A DNA stretch of 64,000 nt, taken from Ilumatobacter sp963746265. GTDB lineage: Bacteria; Actinomycetota; Acidimicrobiia; Acidimicrobiales; Ilumatobacteraceae. The notes below the pieces were generated by a model, which did not search any database, had not been told where the DNA came from, and saw nothing but the letters and a program-made list of their open reading frames with translations. A program made the position numbers and the translations under genes. Within the stretch, counting starts at the first letter, position 1, and every line of letters begins with the position of its first letter. The stretch is taken from positions 558,001-622,000 of the forward strand of contig CAVVAM010000011.1 in NCBI GenBank assembly GCA_963746265.1, given 5' to 3'. Shown here piece after piece: positions 48,244 through 56,439 of this stretch.

Positions 48244-50537
48244 GCATCGCCGACGTCGACCGTTCCGTTCGTGACGGGGTGCTCGGGACGTCGCCCGCCC
48301 GTCCCGACGGGATCGCCAAGGTGGAGGGCTCGTTCGAGTTCTCCAGTGACCTGGGTGACGACGGTGTGCTCTGGGGCGCCACCCTGCGATCACCGCATCC
48401 GTACGCCCGGATCGTCCGCATCGACTCGTCGGCGGTCTGGCAGATCGACGGTGTCGAGACGGTCATCACCGCAGACGACGTGCCGGGCGTGATGCACTAC
48501 GGGCTGATCGACCAGGACCAGCCCGTCTTCGCGAGCGACGTCGTCCGATACGTCGGCGAGCCCGTCGCCGCCGTCGCCGCCGACCATCCCGAGACGTGTC
48601 GTCGGGCGCTCGCAGCGATCGTCGTCGAGTACGAGGTACTCGAACCGCTGCTCGACCCCGAAGCGGCGATCGACGGCTCGGCGTCCGACATCCATCCCGC
48701 CGGCAACGTATTGCGCCGGCAGCGGATCGTCCACGGCGAGCCCCATGCGACCGCCGAGGTCGTCGTCGAGGGTACCTATGAGATCGGCATGCAGGACCAG
48801 GCGTTCCTCGGCCTCGAGGCGGCCCTCGCCATCCCCGACAGTGGTGGAGGCGGCGTCGAGCTGCACGTCGCCACGCAATGGCTGCACGAGGACCGAGGGC
48901 AGATCGCCGCCTGCCTGGACCTCCCGGTGGATCAGGTGCGTCTGGTGCTCAGCGGCGTCGGCGGCGCGTTCGGAGCACGCGAGGACATCTCGCTCCAGGT
49001 GCACACCTGCCTGCTCGCACTGCGGCTCGGCCGGCCGGTCCGGATGCACTACAGCCGGGCCGAGAGCTTCCTCGGGCACGTCCATCGCCATCCTGCGACC
49101 ATCTGGATGCGGCATCATGCGACGACCGATGGCGAGATCGTGAAGATCGAGGCCCGCTTCGTGCTCGACGGTGGCGCCTACTCGTCGACGTCATCGGCGG
49201 TGCTGCTCAACGCCGTCACCCACAGTCAGGGTCCGTACCGATGCCCGAACGCCGTCGTCGACGGGTACGCGGTCCGCACCAATCACCTGCCGTGCGGCGC
49301 AATGCGCGGGTTCGGGGTCGTGCAGGCGTGCTACGCGCACGAGTCGCAGATGGACAAGCTGGCCGAGGCGTGTGGCCTCGAGCCGATCGCCGTCAGGCTC
49401 CGCAATGCGATGCGAACCGGCGACACCTTGATCACGGGTCAGGTCATGGACAGCGTCGCCCCGGTCGAGGCGTGCATCCGCGAGACCGTGGCGTTGCCGT
49501 TCCCCGACGAACCGGTGGGCGGACACGACGGCGACGTCATGCGACTACCCGGCGGTGCCGGACGCACCGCCGATGCCGAGCACGTCGTGCGCGGGATCGG
49601 ATACGGCGTGGCGATGAAGAACCTCATGTACTCCGAGGGTTTCGACGACTACTCGACGGCCCGTTGCCGGCTCGCCGGTGGCGTCGCCACGCTCAAGTTC
49701 GCGACGTCCGAGGTCGGCCAGGGCTTCGTCACGCTGGCAGGACAGATCGCCCGGACGATCCTCGGCGTCGACGAGGTGGTCCTCGAACGCATCGACACCG
49801 CCGTCGGCTCGGCAGGTTCCACGTCGGCGTCGCGACAGACGTGGATGAGCGGGGGAGCGGTGAGGGCGGCCTGCGAATCGGTGCGCGACACGCTGTTCGT
49901 GAACCTGGCGATGCTCAACGGCCTCGATGCCGACACCCTGGCCATCCAGGGTACCGACGTCGTCGACACGGCCGGCCCGTTCCGCATCTCGGTCGCCGAC
50001 GCCACGGCGCGATCCGAGATCCAGCAGACGGCCGTGTACCACCACCGACCCACCGAAGAGCTCGACGAGCACGGACAGGGCAATTGCCACACGGCGTTTG
50101 CGTTCGTGGCCCATCGCGCCGTGGTCGATGTCGACGTCGACCTCGGACTCGTGAAGGTGATCCAGGTGGCCACCGCCCAGGACGTCGGGCGGGCGCTGAA
50201 CCCGCTCGCGGTCATCGGTCAGATCGAGGGTGGGATCGCCCAGGGCCTCGGTCTCGCCGTGATGGAGGAGATCGTCCAGATCGACGGCACGATCCGCAAC
50301 GCCAGCTTCACCGACTATCTCCTGCCGACCATGCTCGACATGCCGACCGTGGTGGCGACCCTGATCGAGGAGCCCGAGCCGCTCGCACCGCTCGGCGCGA
50401 AAGGCGCCGGAGAGCCGCCGTGCATCTCCGCCACCCCGGCGATCGCTGCAGCGATCCGCGACGCCCTCCGGCAGGCCGGCCGCCCCCACCAGCTCGATCG
50501 GGTGCCCGTTCGACCGAGCGACATCGTCGGCGTGTGA
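48240..50537 (+). CDS. molybdenum-containing hydroxylase large subunit (xanthine dehydrogenase type)
   Basis: The 765-residue molybdopterin subunit has the a/b-hammerhead domain near residues 25-135 (LRSPHPYARI) and cofactor segments GVGGAFGAREDIS, PCGAMRGFGVVQ and GSAGSTSASRQTW. The C-terminal catalytic Glu lies in GAKGAGEPP. It lacks the Cys-Ser-Phe-Arg loop of form I CO dehydrogenase and so should be a purine- or aldehyde-type hydroxylase. The adjacent purine-type phosphoribosyltransferase and the nearby M20 amidohydrolase favour hypoxanthine/xanthine oxidation, but that is inference. Confidence 0.9.
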   Translation: MSIADVDRSVRDGVLGTSPARPDGIAKVEGSFEFSSDLGDDGVLWGATLRSPHPYARIVRIDSSAVWQIDGVETVITADDVPGVMHYGLIDQDQPVFASDVVRYVGEPVAAVAADHPETCRRALAAIVVEYEVLEPLLDPEAAIDGSASDIHPAGNVLRRQRIVHGEPHATAEVVVEGTYEIGMQDQAFLGLEAALAIPDSGGGGVELHVATQWLHEDRGQIAACLDLPVDQVRLVLSGVGGAFGAREDISLQVHTCLLALRLGRPVRMHYSRAESFLGHVHRHPATIWMRHHATTDGEIVKIEARFVLDGGAYSSTSSAVLLNAVTHSQGPYRCPNAVVDGYAVRTNHLPCGAMRGFGVVQACYAHESQMDKLAEACGLEPIAVRLRNAMRTGDTLITGQVMDSVAPVEACIRETVALPFPDEPVGGHDGDVMRLPGGAGRTADAEHVVRGIGYGVAMKNLMYSEGFDDYSTARCRLAGGVATLKFATSEVGQGFVTLAGQIARTILGVDEVVLERIDTAVGSAGSTSASRQTWMSGGAVRAACESVRDTLFVNLAMLNGLDADTLAIQGTDVVDTAGPFRISVADATARSEIQQTAVYHHRPTEELDEHGQGNCHTAFAFVAHRAVVDVDVDLGLVKVIQVATAQDVGRALNPLAVIGQIEGGIAQGLGLAVMEEIVQIDGTIRNASFTDYLLPTMLDMPTVVATLIEEPEPLAPLGAKGAGEPPCISATPAIAAAIRDALRQAGRPHQLDRVPVRPSDIVGV

Positions 50538-50557
50538 TCGCGAGGTTTCCGAGGCAG

Positions 50558-50563
50558 TAGCGT
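50558..50563 (+). promoter_or_regulatory. putative leaderless -10 box (TAGCGT)
   Basis: It ends 8 bases before ATG 50572. The same hexamer occurs at 21540, 53528 and 60420 in the same relation to a start codon. Confidence 0.5.
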
Positions 50564-50571
50564 GCACGCTC

Positions 50572-51069
50572 ATGTCCGAGGAGCGTGAGATCTTGACCTG
50601 GGAGCGGTTCGGCATCGCGTCGCGGGAGCTGGCACAGATGGTCGCCGACGATGACTTCGAGCCCGACATGGTGCTCTCGATCGCCCGCGGCGGGCTGCTC
50701 ATCGGCGGCGCGATCGGCTACGCGCTCTCGGTCAAGAACACCTACACGATGAACGTCGAGTTCTACACCGGAGTCGACGAGCGCCTGGAGGTGCCACGCA
50801 TCCTGCCCCCGGCGCCCGACTTCGTCGACCTGCACAACGCGAAGATCCTGATCGTCGACGATGTGGCAGACACCGGGCACACCCTCAAGAGCGTCGAGGA
50901 CTTCTGCGAGGGCAAGGTCGGGGAGGTCCGGACAGCCGTGATCTACGAGAAGTCGCATTCGGTGGTGAAGTGCGACTACGTGTGGAAGCGCACCGATCTC
51001 TGGATCAATTTCCCGTGGAGTGACCAACCTCCGGTCGCGAAACGCAGCTGGAGCGTGGCCGACGCCTGA
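50572..51069 (+). CDS. phosphoribosyltransferase (xanthine/guanine PRT-like)
   Basis: The 165-residue type I PRTase has the PRPP-binding motif ILIVDDVADTGHTL near residue 96 and SIARGGLLIGGAIGY for the pyrophosphate loop. The C-terminal WINFPW resembles xanthine-guanine PRTases (the gpt group). It should convert a free purine base plus PRPP to the nucleotide. Lying 34 bp behind the xanthine-dehydrogenase-type genes, it may compete for or salvage the same purines. It converges with the site-2 protease gene. Confidence 0.82.
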   Translation: MSEEREILTWERFGIASRELAQMVADDDFEPDMVLSIARGGLLIGGAIGYALSVKNTYTMNVEFYTGVDERLEVPRILPPAPDFVDLHNAKILIVDDVADTGHTLKSVEDFCEGKVGEVRTAVIYEKSHSVVKCDYVWKRTDLWINFPWSDQPPVAKRSWSVADA

Positions 51070-51082
51070 TCGGGCGGTTGGT

Positions 51083-52162
51083 TCAGAGCCCGGCTTCGGC
51101 CAGACGCTCACGCAGGCGTCGAGGCGGCACGAGCCCGACCAGGCGCCCCTCCTCCCACACCGTGACGATCGGGCGCGACGGGTTGATCTGCGACAGCACC
51201 GATGCCAGATCGTCGTCGGGATCGGCCCGTGCGGTCCGGTCGAACGGCACCATCATCTGCGTCAGCATCATCCACGGCCGTTCGTCGGCCGGGACGGCCC
51301 ACATGTCGTCTTCGAAGACGAGGCCCTGGGGCAAGCCGGCATCGTCGGTGATCGCGACTGCGCCGGCCGAACCGAGTCGGCTGCGTTGCCACAGCATCGA
51401 GTCGGCGTCCATGTCGGCTCCGGCCTGCGCTACGCCGAACCAGGTCAGGTCTCGCACCTTCGATCCGGCAAGCCGACCGGCGATGGTCGCGGCCGCGATC
51501 TCGACGTGGGCATTGACGGCGATGAAGGCGCCGGTGATGATCAGCCAGACACCGCTCTGCGCTTGCAGGATCAGGAAGAAGCCGAACCCGGCGACGAGCC
51601 AACCGAGCACGACACCAGCCCGACCGGCCTCGCGAGCTGCCCGGTGGCGGTCCCCGTGCATGCCCCAGCGCACGGCCTTCAGGATGCGGCCACCGTCGAG
51701 TGGCGATCCGGGGAGCAGGTTGAACACGGCGAGCAACGCATTGATCACCCCGAGCCAACCGAGCAGGCCGATGAAGTCGCTGGACGCATCGACACCGCCG
51801 AGGAGCCACCACGCACCGAGACCACTGACGGCCAGCAGTGCGCTGGCGAGCGGGCCGGCCGCCGCGATCCAGCCCTCGGCCTTCGCGGACGGTGACTCCT
51901 TGGTGAGGCGGGCAACTCCGCCGAGCGCCCACAATTGGATCGATTCGGTGCCGACGCCGAAGCGCCGAGCCGTGAGCGCATGGCCGAACTCGTGCGCCAG
52001 GATCGAGGCCAGGAACGCGAGCACTCCGATCGCAGCCGGGACCCAGCCGATCGCCTGACCCAGGCTGGCGCCGAGGAGCATGGCGATCACGGCGACACTC
52101 CAGTGCACCTTGACGCTGATGCCCGACACGGTGCCGAGCTGCAACGAACCGGATTTCATCAT
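51083..52162 (-). CDS. site-2 protease family (M50) membrane zinc peptidase with C-terminal CBS-like region
   Basis: The 359-residue protein has about six helices. The zinc motif HEFGH (in SILAHEFGHALTARRFG) is near residue 60, and the second motif N-x2-P-x2-P-L-D-G-G (NLLPGSPLDGGRIL) is further on. A C-terminal soluble portion (about 230-359) resembles CBS domains (IVTVWEEGRLVGLVP). It cleaves transmembrane segments, often of anti-sigma factors. ATG 52162 is used; ATG 52159 and GTG 52168 are nearby alternatives. It is divergent from the M20 gene. Confidence 0.88.
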   Translation of the reverse strand: MMKSGSLQLGTVSGISVKVHWSVAVIAMLLGASLGQAIGWVPAAIGVLAFLASILAHEFGHALTARRFGVGTESIQLWALGGVARLTKESPSAKAEGWIAAAGPLASALLAVSGLGAWWLLGGVDASSDFIGLLGWLGVINALLAVFNLLPGSPLDGGRILKAVRWGMHGDRHRAAREAGRAGVVLGWLVAGFGFFLILQAQSGVWLIITGAFIAVNAHVEIAAATIAGRLAGSKVRDLTWFGVAQAGADMDADSMLWQRSRLGSAGAVAITDDAGLPQGLVFEDDMWAVPADERPWMMLTQMMVPFDRTARADPDDDLASVLSQINPSRPIVTVWEEGRLVGLVPPRRLRERLAEAGL

Positions 52163-52230
52163 GGTCACCTTCTCCGACGCCGAGGAAGGCGTCGATGGGT
52201 TCAACCGCCCGAGACTGCCAGGTATTCCGG

Positions 52231-52236
52231 TAAGTT
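52231..52236 (+). promoter_or_regulatory. putative leaderless -10 box (TAAGTT) of the M20 gene
   Basis: It ends 8 bases before ATG 52245. A Shine-Dalgarno sequence is absent. Confidence 0.45.
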
Positions 52237-52244
52237 GCCTGCTC

Positions 52245-53510
52245 ATGCCCCATGACGCCCGAGATCTCCGGGTCGACGCGGAGCGTTTGAACAACCGCCT
52301 CGAGGCACTCGCCGAGATCGGTGCCGTCCACGGGCCGAACGGCGAGCGCGGTTGCGCCCGCCTCGCCCTGACCGACGCCGACCGCGCCGGACGCGATCTG
52401 GTCGTCGCGTGGATGCGAGACCTCGGTCTCCACGTCGAGATCGACCGGATCGGCAACGTGTTCGCGACGCTCGTCGGCTCCGAGCCCGAACTCACCCCGG
52501 TGATGACGGGGTCGCACATCGACACCGTCGGCACCGGCGGCCGGTTCGACGGCAATCTCGGCGTGCTGGCCGGGCTGGAAGTGATCGAGACCCTCATCGC
52601 TCACGACATCAGACCGCGCCGTGGCATCACCGTTGCGTTCTTCACCGACGAGGAGGGCGCCCGGTTCGCGCCCGACATGCTCGGCAGCCTCGTGTACGTC
52701 GGCGGGCTGGCGCTGGAGGACGCACTCGACATCCGTGCCGCTGACGACGATGCGCGGCTCGGCGACGAGCTCGACCGGATCGGCTATTCGGGGAGTCTGC
52801 CGGTGCCCGCCGTTGCGTTTCCGCACTGCTACGTCGAACTGCACATCGAGCAGGGACCGATCCTCGAGGACGCTGGCCTCACCATCGGTGTCGTCGAAGG
52901 GGTCCAGGGCATCTCGTGGACGGAGCTCACGATCTCGGGTCGGTCCGCGCACGCCGGCACCACGCCGATGCACCTGCGCCGGGACCCGCTGGTGGTCGCA
53001 GCCCGGATCGCCCAGTTCGTCCGTGACCTGACCGGCGAGCTCGGCGACGACCAGGTGGGCACGGTCGGCCGCTTCGACGTGCACCCGAACCTCGTCAACG
53101 TGGTGCCGTCGACCGTCACGATGACGATCGACCTCCGCAACACCGACGAGTCGACGCTGCAGCACGCCGAGCGACGCATCACCACGTTCGTCGAATCGGT
53201 TGCGTCCGACGAGCAGGTCGAGGTGACCTCACGCACCCTGGCGCGATTCGAGCCCGTCGACTTCGACCGGTCGATGATCGATCTCGTCGAACGGATCGCT
53301 CAGGGTCTCGGCCACTGCACCCACCGCATGCCGAGCGGAGCCGGACACGACGCACAGATGCTCGCCCGGGTGTGCCCGTCGGCGATGATCTTCACCCCGA
53401 GCGTCGACGGCCTCAGCCACAACATCGCGGAGTACACGGCCCCCGCCGACATCGAAGCCGGTGCCAACGTGCTGCTCCACGTGCTGCTCGACCGAGCCGG
53501 GGTGGGCTGA
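52245..53510 (+). CDS. M20-family Zn-dependent hydantoinase/carbamoylase amidohydrolase
   Basis: The 421-residue di-zinc hydrolase shows the ligands in order: H-x-D in GSHIDTV, FFTDEEGARF (Glu general base and ligand), HIEQGP and, near the end, SHNIAEYT. SGRSAHAGTTPM is the dimerisation-domain Arg/His region, and PSGAGHDAQ is typical of beta-ureidopropionases, N-carbamoyl-amino-acid hydrolases and allantoate amidohydrolases. With the purine-type genes upstream, allantoate amidohydrolase is attractive but unproven. Confidence 0.88.
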   Translation: MPHDARDLRVDAERLNNRLEALAEIGAVHGPNGERGCARLALTDADRAGRDLVVAWMRDLGLHVEIDRIGNVFATLVGSEPELTPVMTGSHIDTVGTGGRFDGNLGVLAGLEVIETLIAHDIRPRRGITVAFFTDEEGARFAPDMLGSLVYVGGLALEDALDIRAADDDARLGDELDRIGYSGSLPVPAVAFPHCYVELHIEQGPILEDAGLTIGVVEGVQGISWTELTISGRSAHAGTTPMHLRRDPLVVAARIAQFVRDLTGELGDDQVGTVGRFDVHPNLVNVVPSTVTMTIDLRNTDESTLQHAERRITTFVESVASDEQVEVTSRTLARFEPVDFDRSMIDLVERIAQGLGHCTHRMPSGAGHDAQMLARVCPSAMIFTPSVDGLSHNIAEYTAPADIEAGANVLLHVLLDRAGVG

Positions 53511-53527
53511 ACGGGGGCGGTCGGGTC

Positions 53528-53533
53528 TAGCGT
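53528..53533 (+). promoter_or_regulatory. putative leaderless -10 box (TAGCGT)
   Basis: It ends 7 bases before ATG 53541. Confidence 0.5.
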
Positions 53534-53540
53534 CGCCAGG

Positions 53541-55148
53541 ATGGACGCAGAGGTCATCGTCGTCGGGGCCGGACACAACGGCCTCATCTGTGCGGCCTAT
53601 CTCGCTCGGGCCGGGGTCGACACCTTGTTGGTCGAGGCACGCGGCGAAGTCGGGGGTTGCGCGTCGACCGTCACGGATCTCGACGCCCGCTTCAACATCT
53701 GCAACTGCGACCACACCATGGTTCGGGGCATGCCGGTCGCCGATGAGCTCGATCTCGCAGCGCACGGCCTGCGGTACCTCGAGCCGGAGCTCGGTTCGGT
53801 GCACCGGTTCCACGACGGTTCGCCACCGTGGGTGTTCCTGCACGACGTCGACGCCCACCTCGACGCGCTCGCGGCCGCCTACCCGGCGCAAGTGCCCGGC
53901 TATCGGCGGTACCTCGCCGACGCGCTGCCCGTTGCCGAGTTGCTCCTCGAGATGGCTCGCACCACGCCATCGACGGGCCGGATGCTCGGCGTCGTCGCGT
54001 CGAGGCGGGCAGCGGGCGCGGCCCAGCTGCTCCGATGGAGCCGGATGAGCATGACCGACGTGATGTCCCGGTACTTCGACGACTGGCACCTCACGATGCC
54101 GGCCGTGAGTTCCGGACCGACGGTGTGGGGTGCGCGTCCCTCGGCGCAGGGAACAGGCATGGCGGCCGCCATCTACGCGACTCGACACCTGATCAAGACC
54201 GGTCGGCCGGTGGGAGGTAGCGGTGCCCTCACCGACGCAGTGCGTGCGAGCTACGAAGCGGCCGGTGGGCGGGTGCGCTGCGACAGTACGGTCGACCGCC
54301 TACTCGTCCATGACGGTGCCGTCGCAGGTGTCCGGCTCACCGACGGCAGCACGCTCACCAGCACCCGTGTCGTCGCCGCCTGCGACCCGCAGCGGGTCTT
54401 CGTCGACTGGCTCGACCCGGTGCCGAGCGGAGCGCGTCGCATGGTCGATCGGTACCGACAGATGCCCGTCCACGAGGGATACGAGTCCAAGGTCGACGCG
54501 GTCCTCACCACCCTGCCGACCTACCGGGATGCCGCGCTCGTCGACGCGATCGTGCCGGGCGCCGACTCGTTGGCACCCACCACGATCGTCGCGCCCAGCC
54601 CGGAGCAACTCGCCCGGGCTCATGAGCTGCGTGGTGAGGGCCGGGTCGCCGAGCATCCGACGTTCCTGGTGAACGTGCCGACCGTGCTCGACACCGAGAT
54701 GCAGCCGAAGCCCGACCAGCACGTCCTCAGCCTCGAGGTCCTGTTCACGCCGTACTCGCTGGAAGGCGGCTGGCCGGACTCGGACGAGCCGGCCCGCTGG
54801 CTCGAACTCCTCGACGGCTTCATGGCGCCGGGGACCCTGCAGATCGACCGATGGCGGTCGATGACACCCGACCGGTACGAGGCCGAGTTCCGGATGCATC
54901 GCGGCCACACACCCTCGTATGCGGGACCGCCGTTGCGGGCGCTCGTGGGACGACAGCGTGAAGCGACGCGCTACCGTTCCCCGATCGACGGGTTGTACCT
55001 GTCGGGCGCAGGAACGTTCCCGGGCGCCGGTGTGTTCGGTGCGTCGGGACGGAACAGTGCCGACGCCGTCATCACCGACCTCAGCGGCTCTCGCTTCGGG
55101 GCGACGGCAGTTCGTCGGAGGATGGCTGCCGCCCGCACGTCAGGGTGA
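53541..55148 (+). CDS. phytoene-desaturase-like FAD-dependent oxidoreductase (PYROXD2-like)
   Basis: The 535-residue amine-oxidase-fold flavoprotein begins with the dinucleotide signature VIVVGAGHNGLICAAYLARAG, followed by VEARGEVGGCAST. The C-terminal FAD segment reads DGLYLSGAGTFPGAGVFGASGRNSA. Members include carotenoid desaturases and the poorly understood PYROXD2 group; the GHNGL start favours the latter. No carotenoid genes are nearby. It overlaps the convergent Rieske oxygenase by 9 bp at the 3' ends. Confidence 0.85.
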   Translation: MDAEVIVVGAGHNGLICAAYLARAGVDTLLVEARGEVGGCASTVTDLDARFNICNCDHTMVRGMPVADELDLAAHGLRYLEPELGSVHRFHDGSPPWVFLHDVDAHLDALAAAYPAQVPGYRRYLADALPVAELLLEMARTTPSTGRMLGVVASRRAAGAAQLLRWSRMSMTDVMSRYFDDWHLTMPAVSSGPTVWGARPSAQGTGMAAAIYATRHLIKTGRPVGGSGALTDAVRASYEAAGGRVRCDSTVDRLLVHDGAVAGVRLTDGSTLTSTRVVAACDPQRVFVDWLDPVPSGARRMVDRYRQMPVHEGYESKVDAVLTTLPTYRDAALVDAIVPGADSLAPTTIVAPSPEQLARAHELRGEGRVAEHPTFLVNVPTVLDTEMQPKPDQHVLSLEVLFTPYSLEGGWPDSDEPARWLELLDGFMAPGTLQIDRWRSMTPDRYEAEFRMHRGHTPSYAGPPLRALVGRQREATRYRSPIDGLYLSGAGTFPGAGVFGASGRNSADAVITDLSGSRFGATAVRRRMAAARTSG

Positions 55149-56366
55149 CGAGAGCGTCTCGCCGAGCGGGATGCTCGCCAGGTCGGTGTCAGGGCCGACC
55201 ACATAGTTGCCGGCGACGACGGTCTGGAGGACGTCGGCTTCGTCGAAGTGCACCCCGACCGGATCGAGCCCGTCGGCGACGCGGCGAACCTGCTCTTTGA
55301 ACTGACGCCGCACCATCGACACGCCACGATCGGTCGATGACAGCCGTTCCTCGGTGTGCAGGGTGATCGGCCCCTGTCCGACCTGGGTCTCGTAGTCACC
55401 GGGATACAACTGGTGCTCCTCGTCGGTCAGATCGAACCAGCTCTTGCCGTCGGCGTACACGGGCAGCCCCTGTGGCGGCCGATCCCTCGGCTTGCGCACC
55501 ATCGCGTACACCCGGGTCGTCGTGGCATCGATCGGGAGCGCCCACGACATGTTGTTGGTCTTGCCGAGCACGGTGAGCGTTGGCGTCGGGATGACCCGCA
55601 CCGTCGGGATGCGGACCTCGGTGACCCGATGCAGCGTCGTGCCGTCGGGCAACTCACGGTCCTGGGTCGCCGTCACACCGAGCTCGTTGCGTTGCCAGTC
55701 GATGCTCGGCCAGATCTCGAGCTTCGGGTCGAACTGTGGCCCACTGATCGCGTTGTGGAGGATGAAGACGTGGTACGGGTCCATGGCGTTCTCGTGGGTC
55801 TGGAACCAGTTGCACGGGGCGTCGCTGGGCCCACCGAACGCGAAGTGGTCGATGATGACGATCTCCTCGACGTCGGTGTCGAGATCCTCGAAGATGTCGT
55901 AGCGGGGAAACACGGGCTGCTTCTCGGCTGGGCCGAGATAGGCGAAGATCAAGCCGTGGTACTCGAACACCGGGTACCACGGCTGTCGGTACGACTCCTT
56001 GTTTCGGCCACGATCGGGTTCGCAGGGCTGGTCGAGGCAGACGCCGTCGGCGGCGAAGAGCCAACCGTGGTAGGGGCATCGGATGCCGTCGTCTTCGACC
56101 TTCCCGTAGAACAGCGTCGTGCCGCGGTGACAGCAGCGAGGCAGCATGAGTCCGGGTGTGCCCGTCAGGCTGCGGTACAGGACCAGGTCTTCGCCGAGCA
56201 CCCGCACGTTGCGGGGGAGCGACGTCGCCTCGCCGGAGCGGGCGATCGGGTGCCAGTACCGCCGCAACAGCTCCCCGGCCGGTGTGCCGGCGTCGACCTC
56301 GACCAGCTCCGGGTCGTGGTCACCCGATCGATGTCCGTACGCCCGTCCGTCGTCGATCACCGTCAT
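55140..56366 (-). CDS. Rieske non-heme iron oxygenase, catalytic subunit
   Basis: The 408-residue protein has an N-terminal Rieske 2Fe-2S site: CCHRG (C-x-H) and CPYHGW (C-x2-H). The mononuclear iron site is ENAMDPYHVFILH (Asn/Asp-x-x-His-x4-His). It follows the binding-protein gene of a nitrate/sulfonate-type ABC importer, separated by a strong hairpin. The importer may therefore bring in the compound that the oxygenase hydroxylates or demethylates. A reductase partner is not in the window. The ATG at 56366 lacks a clear Shine-Dalgarno sequence. Confidence 0.88.
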   Translation of the reverse strand: MTVIDDGRAYGHRSGDHDPELVEVDAGTPAGELLRRYWHPIARSGEATSLPRNVRVLGEDLVLYRSLTGTPGLMLPRCCHRGTTLFYGKVEDDGIRCPYHGWLFAADGVCLDQPCEPDRGRNKESYRQPWYPVFEYHGLIFAYLGPAEKQPVFPRYDIFEDLDTDVEEIVIIDHFAFGGPSDAPCNWFQTHENAMDPYHVFILHNAISGPQFDPKLEIWPSIDWQRNELGVTATQDRELPDGTTLHRVTEVRIPTVRVIPTPTLTVLGKTNNMSWALPIDATTTRVYAMVRKPRDRPPQGLPVYADGKSWFDLTDEEHQLYPGDYETQVGQGPITLHTEERLSSTDRGVSMVRRQFKEQVRRVADGLDPVGVHFDEADVLQTVVAGNYVVGPDTDLASIPLGETLSSP

Positions 56367-56391
56367 GGGTCCAGTCTCGCGAACGCGACAC

Positions 56392-56421
56392 GGGGGTCCG
56401 GTGCCGAAGCACCGGACCCCC
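56392..56421 (-). terminator. perfect 13-bp stem with UUCG-type tetraloop between importer and oxygenase genes
   Basis: GGGGGTCCGGTGC (56392-56404) and GCACCGGACCCCC (56409-56421) are perfect complements around a 4-base loop. On the transcribed minus strand the loop is TTCG closed by C-G, the extra-stable tetraloop. No U-tract follows. It could be a GC-only terminator or an mRNA stabiliser that separates the binding-protein and oxygenase messages. Confidence 0.65.
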
Positions 56422-56439
56422 GGTCAGATCGAGCTCAGG

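Noticed and set aside
48240..50537. Large molybdenum subunit considered as a form I CO dehydrogenase.
   Set aside because: The Cys-Ser-Phe-Arg active-site loop is missing; the corresponding region resembles xanthine dehydrogenases.
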